Of a stretch of 8,109 bases of DNA, positions 1-6,696 are shown piece by piece; within the stretch, counting starts at the first letter, position 1, and each line of letters begins with the position of its first letter. Under the pieces are notes generated by a model. The model was not told the DNA's origin. It saw only the letters and a list, made by a program, of their open reading frames with translations, and did not search any database. Made by a program: the position numbers and the translations under genes. The stretch comes from JADJLQ01 sp034439915 (lineage in GTDB: Bacteria; Bacteroidota; Bacteroidia; Chitinophagales; Saprospiraceae): contig JAWXBI010000159.1 in NCBI GenBank assembly GCA_034439915.1, forward strand, positions 1 to 8,109, read 5' to 3'.

Positions 1-243
1 TCTTCAGATAATATTCAGTCGGGCAGGCCCGCCTGTCAAGGGAGATCTTCAGATAATATTCAGTCGGGCAGGCCCGCCTGTCATCAAGGGAGATCTTCAG
101 ATAATATTCAGTCGGGCAGGCCCGCCTGCCTGTCAAGGGAGATCTTCAGATAATATTCAGTCGGGCAGGCCCGCCTGCCATCAAGGGAAATTTTCAGATA
201 ATATTCAGTCGGGCAGTTAACCAGTGACCTACTGCTGCCTGCC
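1..243. repeat. Tandem array of about 48-bp units, each with a GC-rich palindrome
   Basis: Four units begin at 1, 46, 94 and 143 (lengths 45, 48, 49 and 48). Their first 35 bp are identical in all four. The next 10-14 bp vary only by small duplications or losses around the motif TCAAGGGAGA. A fifth, diverged unit starts at 191. Each core contains the palindrome GGCAGGC-CC-GCCTG(T/C)C, at 22-37, 67-82, 115-130 and 164-179, which can fold into a 7-bp stem with a 2-nt loop; copies 1 and 2 have one G-T pair. The array may extend beyond the left edge of the window. Perfect identity of the cores points to recent expansion by slippage or unequal crossing-over. I see no open reading frame or T-run that would make it a gene or an intrinsic terminator. 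Function is unknown; it resembles intergenic palindromic repeat families. Confidence 0.93.
191..243. repeat. Fifth repeat unit with a tRNA-Arg fragment in the palindrome
   Basis: The unit starts like the others (TTTTCAGATAATATTCAGTC, with C to T at the second base) and reaches GGGCAG at 211-216. Where the other units continue GCCC-GCCTGCC, this one has a 20-bp stretch (217-236) and then resumes with GCCTGCC at 237-243. The last 18 bp of that stretch, AACCAGTGACCTACTGCT at 219-236, are identical to 429-446 inside the tRNA-Arg gene, in the same orientation. The fragment corresponds to tRNA nucleotides 39-56, from the end of the anticodon loop through the variable loop into the T stem and loop. 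It is too short to be a tRNA. It could be a templated insertion, a remnant of an attachment site, or the product of strand switching at the hairpin. Confidence 0.8.
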
Positions 244-410
244 AATGTTTATAGAATGAAAGGATCTTCGGATAAATTTGTATACCTATAGAATGTAAAA
301 GAAAGGTAATCTGGTATGTCTGATTGGAATACTAAAGATTTACCGATCGGGCATTTGTTTTGCTTATTCGTTGATCTAAAAGCAAAACCAGGTGGATTTG
401 TATAAAGAAG
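244..410. other. Non-coding stretch between repeat array and tRNA
   Basis: No convincing gene is seen here. A degenerate echo of the array core, GATCTTCGGATAAAT, lies at 263-277, and TATAGAATG occurs twice (250-258 and 287-295). This suggests older, decayed repeat units beyond the intact array. The downstream side of the tRNA gene falls in this stretch, but no hairpin followed by a T-run is visible on the minus strand, so the tRNA transcript end is not defined by an obvious intrinsic terminator. Confidence 0.5.
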
Positions 411-484
411 TGATCCGGACTGGATTCGAACCAGTGACCTACTGCTTAGAAGGCAGTTGCTCTATCCAGCTGAGCTACCGGACC
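411..484 (-). tRNA. tRNA-Arg, anticodon UCU
   Basis: The reverse complement folds into a full cloverleaf of 74 nt. The acceptor stem is GGTCCGG/CCGGATC with one G-T pair and discriminator A. The D stem is GCTC/GAGC with loop AGCTGGATA. The anticodon stem is ACTGC/GCAGT with the 7-nt loop CTTCTAA, giving anticodon TCT, which reads AGA/AGG arginine codons. The variable loop is AGGTC, and the T arm is ACTGG-TTCGAAT-CCAGT with the invariant TTCGA core. The 3' CCA is not encoded (the gene is followed by CTTC), so it must be added by CCA transferase. A promoter match lies just upstream. Part of this gene is duplicated in the repeat array 210 bp away. Confidence 0.97.
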
Positions 485-501
485 TTTCAGTTATGCGACC
501 G

Positions 502-509
502 CAAAGGTA
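502..509 (-). promoter_or_regulatory. Bacteroidota-type -7 promoter element for tRNA-Arg
   Basis: On the minus strand this reads TACCTTTG, an exact match to the TAnnTTTG consensus of the Bacteroidota primary sigma factor. It ends 17 nt before the mature tRNA 5' end, which leaves room for a start site and a leader of roughly 10 nt. No clear TTG is seen at the expected -33 position; a T-rich run lies there instead. The assignment rests on the match and on its position. Confidence 0.6.
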
Positions 510-610
510 TTAATTTCTGAAACTAAAAAAACGCGGGTTTTAGCTTTTTACAAAGGTTTGGATTGGTGCAGCAAATTCAATTTTAAGGATTGAGCCGGAT
601 TTTATCACCT

Positions 611-635
611 GAATAAAACCATTTAAAGAGAATGG
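611..635 (-). terminator. Weak intrinsic terminator candidate after the SDR gene
   Basis: Read on the minus strand, starting 8 nt after the SDR stop codon, CCATT and AATGG form a 5-bp stem around a 7-nt loop and are followed by TTTTATTC. The geometry and the position directly after the last gene of the minus-strand cluster fit a rho-independent terminator. The stem is short and AT-rich, so the call is tentative. Confidence 0.4.
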
Positions 636-642
636 CCTTACG

Positions 643-1431
643 TTATTTAGCAGTCCATCCACCGTCTACGGTCAACATAGACCCTACCATATAGGAAGCC
701 GCTTCACTGGCTAGAAATATGGCTGCCCCCTGAATCTCCTGAAGTAAGCCCCATCGTCCCAAGGCAGTAGCCCCGACTATAAAATTTTTGGCTTCCGGAG
801 TATCGGCTATGGGTGCATTCATCTCAGTAAGGAAAGGCCCGGGGCAAATGGCATTAACGTTGATATTAAAAGGGGCCAACTCCAGGGCAAGCGCCCTCGT
901 CATTTGTACAATAGCCCCTTTGCTCGATGCATAGGGTGTACGATTGGCTAAACCAACTAACCCTAACGTGCTGGCCATGTTGATGATACTGCCCCTGGAT
1001 TGTTTTTTCATTTGAGGTATGACTGCCTTGCAGGAAAGCCAGGTACCGGTGACATTGACTTCCATAACCCTGGTAAAATCATCCAGACTCAGTTCATCGA
1101 TTGGTCCGCGAATATTGATACCCGCACTATTGATCAGGATATCCACTGAACCAAAATGATCGAGGGTGGCCTGAACCATTGCTGTGGCCTGATCCGGTTG
1201 GGTAATATCGGCACCGAAAGATTTTGCCCGGACACCGTAATCCGTTTCCAATTCGTTAGCCGCTTCGATTCCTTCATCGCCATTCCGGTTGACAAGCATG
1301 ATTTGGGCTCCCGCTGAAGCCAGTCCAGCGGCCATGGCCAGCCCGAGTCCTTTGGATCCACCGGTAATAATGGCAGTTTTACCGTGTAAGTAAAATTGTT
1401 TGATTCCAGGGAGTAATTCTTTATTTGACAT
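643..1431 (-). CDS. SDR-family oxidoreductase, gluconate 5-dehydrogenase-like
   Basis: This is a classical short-chain dehydrogenase/reductase of 262 residues, the usual length of the family. The nucleotide-binding glycine motif TGGSKGLG is at 23-30, NSAG at 101-104, and the catalytic tetrad is N126, S154, Y167 and K171 (YASSK). PGP lies at 197-199 and the C terminus ends in the family's DGGW pattern. An arginine at 49, right after the second beta strand, hints at NADP(H) preference; this is inference. Similarity by eye is to gluconate 5-dehydrogenase, KduD and 3-oxoacyl-ACP reductase-like SDRs, which cannot be told apart without a search. No signal peptide is seen, so it is cytoplasmic. It is probably the last gene of the minus-strand cluster, 70 bp after the TIM-barrel gene. 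That context favours a sugar or sugar-acid substrate over a role in fatty-acid synthesis. Confidence 0.9.
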   Translation of the reverse strand: MSNKELLPGIKQFYLHGKTAIITGGSKGLGLAMAAGLASAGAQIMLVNRNGDEGIEAANELETDYGVRAKSFGADITQPDQATAMVQATLDHFGSVDILINSAGINIRGPIDELSLDDFTRVMEVNVTGTWLSCKAVIPQMKKQSRGSIINMASTLGLVGLANRTPYASSKGAIVQMTRALALELAPFNINVNAICPGPFLTEMNAPIADTPEAKNFIVGATALGRWGLLQEIQGAAIFLASEAASYMVGSMLTVDGGWTAK

Positions 1432-1501
1432 GATGATAATATGATCTGTTATTTTGGCAACCGAATTAAAATGGTTTTGACTAAACTTAGATGCAGGGTA
1501 A

Positions 1502-2569
1502 TCAAATTAGCCCCAAATTTGATTTACTGTATTCCAGGCAGGAAATGATATTATTTTCTTCTGCTTCCAGTTTTCCTTCCGTGGAAAGAATCGAGGTTTT
1601 AGGCAGTGGGGTAGGGTAGCTGGAGTTTTTGACCAGGTGGAGCACTTTGGCTAGTTCAGCTCCGGATACCTGTTCAAAACTAGACCAGTATTCCGGTTTT
1701 AAACAAGGTATGTCCAGCGGGTCACGCGTTATCATTTCCAGGTTGAATTTTATTTCCGGATTATATTGTTTGCAGATATTCACTATTGATTTGAGGTCCA
1801 GCATACCTTTCCCAAGAGGTACTTCAGAAAGGAGGAATCCATCTTTATACTCGGCCACACCCATGTCTTTCACATGGGTTGTAAAAGCGTAAGGAGCAAG
1901 GGTTCTGACCACTTCCATAGGATCTTCGACCAGGGCAATACTGTTTCCAAAATCCAGGGTTACGCCGACCCATTCACTTTCTATCTTTTTTAAAGTATCT
2001 ACCAGTTCAGTCGCCCGGTAATCTTTATGGTTTTCAATGGCGAGTTTGATCCGGTGTTTTTTGAGTATAGGTTCTGCCCATTGTAAATAGGATACGGCAT
2101 TTTGTTGAAAGGTTTTAAATTCTCCCAGAGAATGAAAGGTTTCATATCTTCTCCCTCCAAGACAAACCGTGCGCACAATCTGGGCACCGGCCTCTTTGGC
2201 TGCCAGCACATCGGCTTCAAAAGCGGCGATATCCTCCGGTTTTTTAGGCAAGCCGATGGAGCCTTCAATGAACAAATCCAGTTTTTCCCGTTCATCCCGG
2301 ATATTTTTTACAAAGTCCGCAGCCCAATTTCTGACCACGACTTGTATGCCTCCTGCCTGAATTTCATGGCAATGCCGAAGCAGGTCAATGGCATTGGTAA
2401 ACGCAGGGTACCGTCTACTGCCTGCTTTGGAATTCCACCGGTTACCATAAGAATGAACGACAATACCCATTCGGGGATCTTTAAAAAACCCCGGCATAGC
2501 AGGAAGGCTTCCATAAGTCAATGCCGTCAGACCAGCACCTCCTTGCATTATAAATTCACGTCTATTCAT
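1502..2569 (-). CDS. Exported sugar phosphate isomerase/epimerase-like TIM-barrel protein
   Basis: The 355-residue product starts with MNRREFIMQGGAGLTAL, a twin-arginine (Tat) type signal: an RR pair followed by a hydrophobic stretch to about residue 24. It is therefore probably folded and metal-loaded in the cytoplasm and then exported. The rest matches the xylose-isomerase-like TIM barrel (AP endonuclease 2 family). Candidate metal or catalytic residues are E179 and H181 (IENH), D206 (LDFGN), H232 and K234 (THVKD) and E278 (NLEM). These are the conserved acidic/histidine positions at strand ends in this fold. The last 35 or so residues (about 320-355) lie beyond the barrel and look low in structure. 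The gene is 75 bp after the large cytochrome gene and 70 bp before the SDR. The exact substrate is unknown; a sugar or inositol derivative is inferred from family and context. Confidence 0.87.
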   Translation of the reverse strand: MNRREFIMQGGAGLTALTYGSLPAMPGFFKDPRMGIVVHSYGNRWNSKAGSRRYPAFTNAIDLLRHCHEIQAGGIQVVVRNWAADFVKNIRDEREKLDLFIEGSIGLPKKPEDIAAFEADVLAAKEAGAQIVRTVCLGGRRYETFHSLGEFKTFQQNAVSYLQWAEPILKKHRIKLAIENHKDYRATELVDTLKKIESEWVGVTLDFGNSIALVEDPMEVVRTLAPYAFTTHVKDMGVAEYKDGFLLSEVPLGKGMLDLKSIVNICKQYNPEIKFNLEMITRDPLDIPCLKPEYWSSFEQVSGAELAKVLHLVKNSSYPTPLPKTSILSTEGKLEAEENNIISCLEYSKSNLGLI

Positions 2570-2644
2570 TTAATAAAATTAAATTATTTATGGACTATTC
2601 GGTGATTTGTTAACCCGGTATGGGTTTCTGGGGTATGGGTGAGT

Positions 2645-5203
2645 TTAATCCTGACCGCCATTGGTTGGTTGGGTTTCTAAAATAAATTTATCCAATTCTT
2701 TCGCCGTCCAGGGAACTACCCGACCCTGCGTGGTATGCCTTGTTTTGCCAACCAGTCCTCTGGGGATGGGCCCTGCGTTGTTTCCCCATTCATTGCGGAT
2801 ATAGGTCAAAACGGCTGTAATAGCTGCATCGTCCATCGTTGAATGAGCCGGCATGACCGGCAGTATTTCCGGGGCATCGTAAACCCGATTTCCAATTTCA
2901 ACCGGACCTTCCAAACCATGCAAAATAATGAGCGCCAGGCGTCGCTCATCACCCAACACCCAGGAAGTGCCGATTAAAGGCGGAGCAAACCGATTGATGC
3001 CGGCTCCATCAGTCCCATGACAACCTGCGCAAGTGGCTAAATAGTGCTGCCTGCCTTTCACAAAAAGAGGTTGTTGGTCTTCACCCAAGCGGACAGTTGT
3101 ATCCCTGAGTGGGCGCACGTATCCAGGCCATTCAAACAATCTGTTGATCGCATGCAGCCGATTCATCCATTTTAGATCCGGGTCAGTTCGATTAAATAGC
3201 GGATGTTTGGATTGGAGCACAACAGGTGCCAGCTTGCTGTTTTTACTTTGCACTTCCAGTGCAGTAAGTATTACCGAATCTGTCCATTCATAGGTTACTG
3301 AGGGTTTGTTTAATTGATCCAGGATGTACTTCAGCTCAGCGGCTTTCCCATTGCGAACAATACAGGAAGTGAGCATTTCAATAAATATTTCTTTGTCTGA
3401 AGCCGGCCGGTCCCAGTGGTTTAGCGGCGATAGATATTCCAAAAACCTGAATTCAAAATGTTGAAGACTACTCAATACCGCATCCCTGATCAGGATATAA
3501 CTTCCATATTTTTCAAGAATTCCTGCCAGTAGCGGAAAACGGTAACCCGGGTCCAATGCGTAAGCCGATAAGGCCAGTTGCAAACAGCGATCAATCGGTG
3601 CCTCTCTGACCTGATCGATCATCCGGGGTGCAATACGTTTTTGTAAATTTTTATCTTTTAGAATTGATGGTTCTATTAATCGAAGGGCGGTATTGCTCAC
3701 CAAAATACTTGGATCAGAAAGTAGAGAAGTTAAAATTTCGATATCCAACCAACCCAGGCCTTCCAGCGTCCATAAAGCCTGGTTTCGGGAAATTTCATTA
3801 ATTGTTTGATAGATCAGGTTGACCAGGGGTTTTATAGCTGCAGGGGCTCCCCGTTCTACCAATAATCGTTGAGCCATATCCCGCTGCCAACCATTGGGAT
3901 GATTGATAAGACTTACCAAAGTATCTACCGGTGAGTTATAGACTTTTTTCAAAGGTTCTGGATTCCAGGATTCCGGAATTATTCGCCATATTCTACCATA
4001 GTTGATCGGTGCTACCAGTTTACGGGAAAGTGTTTGTTCCCGGAGGTAAGGGGTTACATAGGCACCATGCTGAATCAATCCGCGATACATATCTGCGATA
4101 ACTAAAGACCCGTCGGGTGCAGCACAGAGATTTACCGGTCTAAAGCGTTCATCGGTGGAAGCCAGAAATTCAATACCGGGATGGGGATCATAAACTGTCA
4201 GGGTAAAACCGGATTCCTCGACTACATTGCGTTTGATCAGGTTGCCGGATGGTTCGCAGACAAAAACATTTTTCTGAAATGTTTTGGGAAACTGAATGGA
4301 TCGCAACATCAGCGGGGCACAGGCTGCGGTAAATTCTAACAATTTCCCGGTTGAGTCCAGGGTTCCCGGAATATACCCTCGATTGACTGCGGGATTTGGC
4401 CGTATCGGATAAATTCTACGGTCAATCGTCAGGCCGTGGTCTATTCCGCTGGTAGGGGTATGGTTTTTATTGCGCGAAAGGTAATCAGGAGGTACCAGGT
4501 CTGCGTGTAATTGGGACCAATTATAATTGTAGTATAACCTGCCTTCATCATCGTGACAAATCCCCCATTGGCCCCTGAACTCCGTACTGTCACGGATCCA
4601 TTGATTACCGGACCATTTATACCGCAGTCTGGATTTGGCAGAGTAATACCAATTGTCCATACCCCGCCATAAACCGTTATCTGTATGTTCCGGCAATGCA
4701 CTGTTTGCATACGTTGAATCGATTAATTTTTTATTATCTCCTTTTAAATTTTTATCCAGGTCTTCGACCAGCCACAATGATCTGTTTTCGGCAATTAAAA
4801 TGCCGTCTCTGACCAATGCCATTGCCCTCGGCATGATGAGACTGTCTAGGAATATATGGCTGACATCCATTTTGCCGTCACCATTTATATCTTCGAGTAC
4901 GGAGACTCGTCCAACCGGAGCTTTTTCTCCCTGGCCATCGATATCCGGCATAAACCCTCTCATTTCGACTACCCATAACCTGCCATCCGGGTCGTAGGTA
5001 ATAAACACAGGATCCTGAACCATGGGTTCTGAAGCAACCAGTTGGATTCTAAACCCTTGCTCTATCTGGAAGGAATTTAATTCTTCTTCAGGGCTTTTGA
5101 CCGGAGAAGGGCCTTGTGTATTCTCAGGATGATCTGAGCAGGCCATTAAAAAACAAACCCATAGCCAGGAAAATTTCGATAGGGTATGGATTAAGTATTG
5201 CAT
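2645..5203 (-). CDS. PVC-type haem-binding dehydrogenase lipoprotein (propeller, HEAT repeats, cytochrome c)
   Basis: This is a large 852-residue lipoprotein. The N terminus has a hydrophobic segment ending in LMAC with the lipidated cysteine at 22. Residues about 45-415 look like the beta-propeller of putative membrane-bound dehydrogenases (PVC-type, TIGR02604-like): GFRIQLVASEP at 50-60, an EF-hand-like DINGDGKMD at 105-113, DMYRG at 371-375 and GRIWRI at 403-408. Residues about 425-660 are helical and HEAT-like. The C terminus is a class I cytochrome c domain with CAGCH at 725-729 and the probable distal ligand M784 in VMP. The architecture suggests oxidation of a sugar or alcohol in the periplasm or at the cell surface, with electrons going to the haem; the substrate is not known. 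It is the first gene of the minus-strand cluster, facing a divergent operon that also encodes haem proteins. Confidence 0.92.
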   Translation of the reverse strand: MQYLIHTLSKFSWLWVCFLMACSDHPENTQGPSPVKSPEEELNSFQIEQGFRIQLVASEPMVQDPVFITYDPDGRLWVVEMRGFMPDIDGQGEKAPVGRVSVLEDINGDGKMDVSHIFLDSLIMPRAMALVRDGILIAENRSLWLVEDLDKNLKGDNKKLIDSTYANSALPEHTDNGLWRGMDNWYYSAKSRLRYKWSGNQWIRDSTEFRGQWGICHDDEGRLYYNYNWSQLHADLVPPDYLSRNKNHTPTSGIDHGLTIDRRIYPIRPNPAVNRGYIPGTLDSTGKLLEFTAACAPLMLRSIQFPKTFQKNVFVCEPSGNLIKRNVVEESGFTLTVYDPHPGIEFLASTDERFRPVNLCAAPDGSLVIADMYRGLIQHGAYVTPYLREQTLSRKLVAPINYGRIWRIIPESWNPEPLKKVYNSPVDTLVSLINHPNGWQRDMAQRLLVERGAPAAIKPLVNLIYQTINEISRNQALWTLEGLGWLDIEILTSLLSDPSILVSNTALRLIEPSILKDKNLQKRIAPRMIDQVREAPIDRCLQLALSAYALDPGYRFPLLAGILEKYGSYILIRDAVLSSLQHFEFRFLEYLSPLNHWDRPASDKEIFIEMLTSCIVRNGKAAELKYILDQLNKPSVTYEWTDSVILTALEVQSKNSKLAPVVLQSKHPLFNRTDPDLKWMNRLHAINRLFEWPGYVRPLRDTTVRLGEDQQPLFVKGRQHYLATCAGCHGTDGAGINRFAPPLIGTSWVLGDERRLALIILHGLEGPVEIGNRVYDAPEILPVMPAHSTMDDAAITAVLTYIRNEWGNNAGPIPRGLVGKTRHTTQGRVVPWTAKELDKFILETQPTNGGQD

Positions 5204-5544
5204 CGGACCTGGTTTGTTAAAAGTACATAGAACATGATCAATGGAACCTGGATATAGTTAGGAAAAGAGATGATCCAAATAAATATCAACAAGGTAAAAA
5301 ATTTTTAATCGAAAAACCGGTCATCGTTTTGAAGAAAAAACCATTTTTCCAACAGCGTCTGGAATAGAAATTATAAAAATATTCAATAGAGATTTTAAAT
5401 CGTATGGCCGAGAATATGGTCATACCTGCACCAGTCCTATTCTTTAGTTTCAATATACTGAACGGCCATGGTCAAGCCGGATTAGCAACATTTTAACAAT
5501 CAGTTCGTTTATTTATTAATTCCAATTTGTTCAATTAAAATCGA
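5204..5544. other. Divergent intergenic region with promoters for both operons
   Basis: This AT-rich 341-bp gap lies between two divergent start codons and must hold promoters for both directions. On the minus strand, TTTATTTG at 5283-5276 is one base short of the TAnnTTTG consensus, 72 bp before the cytochrome gene; this is weak evidence. No good match is seen on the plus strand. Possible operator-like elements are ATGGCCG (5404-5410) with its inverse CGGCCAT (5463-5469), two copies of ATGGTCA (5416-5422 and 5468-5474), and the short palindrome TATG-GT-CATA at 5415-5424. No open reading frame or RNA gene is recognised. Confidence 0.5.
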
Positions 5545-6291
5545 ATGGCCAAAGCCTGTTTTTATTCTATTTCAAAGGGGGTCATCGGTTTATTGTTCCT
5601 TATCGCGCTTCTGCTCAACATCCCTTCCTGTACACATGATCCATTTATTGTTGAAAACCCTGCCGGTGAGGATACTATACCGGATGGTGGACAAATAGGA
5701 TCAGGATGTGATACTTCAGTGCTTTATTTTACCAGAGATATACTTCCCATTTTCAGGACTCATTGTGCGATTTCAGGATGTCACGATAGCCGGACCGCAC
5801 AAGAAGGCTATGTATTTACTGATTATGCTAAAATCATCCGGAAAGGATTGGTTACCGGCAGGCCTGAAAATTCTGAAATCTATAAACGGATCACTGCAGG
5901 GAAACCGGAAATTATCATGCCACCGCCGCCCAATATCGCTCTCAAACCGCATCAGATTGCCCTTATCAATCGATGGATCATGGAAGGATTAAAAAATGAT
6001 ACCTGTACGATTTCTGCTGCAACTTGTGATACGTTGGATATTTCGTTTAGAAAAAATATTCAGCCGATATTTAATCAATGTGTTGGCTGTCACGGACCAA
6101 TCACCAAGTATTCAGGGATCCGCCTGGATACCTATCAGGGGGTCAATGAGGCACTTGGTACCGGCAGGCTCTTTGGAGCCATCAATTGGCAAATTGGATT
6201 TATAAGAATGCCATTAGATTTACCCCAACTCTTAGGTTGTGATATAAAAAAGATTGAAATTTGGGTCAGAAACGGCGTGGTAGACAATTAA
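5545..6291 (+). CDS. Two-module c-type haem lipoprotein
   Basis: The 248-residue product begins with a lipoprotein signal: a hydrophobic segment at 12-26 and IPSC with the lipidated cysteine at 29. Two related modules follow. Module A (about 55-148) has CAISGCH at 74-80, a CX4CH motif, and M125 in IIMPPPP as the possible distal ligand. Module B (about 161-248) has the standard CVGCH at 179-183 and M222 in RMP. Both start with CDT plus a hydrophobic stretch and end in a helix of the type INRWIMEG / IEIWVRNG, so they look like an internal duplication. The domain resembles the small planctomycete-type cytochrome c domains found in many Bacteroidota lipoproteins. It opens the plus-strand operon and ends 5 bp before a one-module relative. 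Electron transfer outside the cytoplasm is likely; the partner is unknown. The start is the only ATG giving a full signal sequence. Confidence 0.85.
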   Translation: MAKACFYSISKGVIGLLFLIALLLNIPSCTHDPFIVENPAGEDTIPDGGQIGSGCDTSVLYFTRDILPIFRTHCAISGCHDSRTAQEGYVFTDYAKIIRKGLVTGRPENSEIYKRITAGKPEIIMPPPPNIALKPHQIALINRWIMEGLKNDTCTISAATCDTLDISFRKNIQPIFNQCVGCHGPITKYSGIRLDTYQGVNEALGTGRLFGAINWQIGFIRMPLDLPQLLGCDIKKIEIWVRNGVVDN

Positions 6292-6296
6292 AATTT

Positions 6297-6686
6297 ATGA
6301 AAAATTTAAGAGGGTTAGTTCGGCTTAAACAGTTTTGTATACTGTTGAATATCGCATTTATGATTTTTTTAGCGGAGGCCTGTTATTATGACAATGAGGA
6401 AACACTTTATCCGGATGGATGCAATTCTTCTAATGTGACTTATCAGGGGTTTGTACGCCCTTTCATTAGTTCCAATTGTTCCTGTCATCTGAATGGAAGT
6501 GCGGACGGAGGGGTCATTTTACAAACATACCTCACCTTAAAAACATACGTAGACAATGGGAAATTGATTAAAGTCATTAAACATGAGCCCGGAGTAGTAG
6601 CTATGCCACAGGGCGTGCCAAAAAGAAGCGATTGTGAAATATCCAAACTGGAAGCCTGGGTGAATGCCGGTGCACTGGAAAATTAA
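6297..6686 (+). CDS. One-module haem-like lipoprotein with a contracted CXCH motif
   Basis: The start at 6297 is chosen because it follows the previous stop codon by 5 bp and begins directly with a signal sequence (MKNLRGLVRLKQF). The upstream in-frame ATG at 6261 would overlap the previous gene and add charged residues before the signal. The product has 129 residues. A hydrophobic segment at 13-25 ends in AEAC with the lipidated cysteine at 29, followed by YYDNEE, an acidic patch like Bacteroidota surface-export signals (inference). The rest aligns by eye with the modules of the preceding gene: C42 opening, the helix VRPFISSN, then CSCH at 61-64, M103 in AMP, C113 and the closing helix ISKLEAWVNAG. 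The haem motif is one residue shorter than CXXCH, so covalent haem attachment is uncertain. Relationship to its neighbour is clear; function is not. Confidence 0.8.
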   Translation: MKNLRGLVRLKQFCILLNIAFMIFLAEACYYDNEETLYPDGCNSSNVTYQGFVRPFISSNCSCHLNGSADGGVILQTYLTLKTYVDNGKLIKVIKHEPGVVAMPQGVPKRSDCEISKLEAWVNAGALEN

Positions 6687-6696
6687 ATCACAAGAA

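Noticed and set aside
1..190. CRISPR-like array: four identical 35-bp repeats with spacers
   Set aside because: The intervening segments are only 10-14 bp and nearly identical to one another, and no cas gene is nearby. It is a simple tandem repeat.
316..405. Small ORF of 29 codons (MSDWNTKDLPIGHLF...)
   Set aside because: It has no recognisable domain, signal or upstream element, and lies in a decayed repeat/tRNA flank. An ORF this short is expected by chance.
523..542. AAAAC/GTTTT inverted repeat as a terminator
   Set aside because: The stem is only A-T rich with one G-C pair, and it lies about 100 bp beyond the SDR stop. The hairpin at 611-635 is better placed.
2102..2605. 167-codon plus-strand ORF opposite the TIM-barrel gene
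   Set aside because: It lies antisense inside a well-supported gene and its translation has no family features. The same applies to the plus-strand ORFs at 1629-1892 and 4653-4997 and to the minus-strand ORFs inside the 5545-7716 operon.
2617..2640. Nine-base direct repeat GGTATGGGT, twice with a 15-bp period
   Set aside because: It is just two copies in a short gap between genes of the same strand, with no T-run or known site. Probably a chance duplication.
6261..6296. Upstream ATG that would extend the second haem lipoprotein by 12 residues
   Set aside because: It overlaps the previous gene and puts a charged stretch (MGQKRRGRQLKF) ahead of an otherwise complete lipoprotein signal. The ATG at 6297 is the better start.
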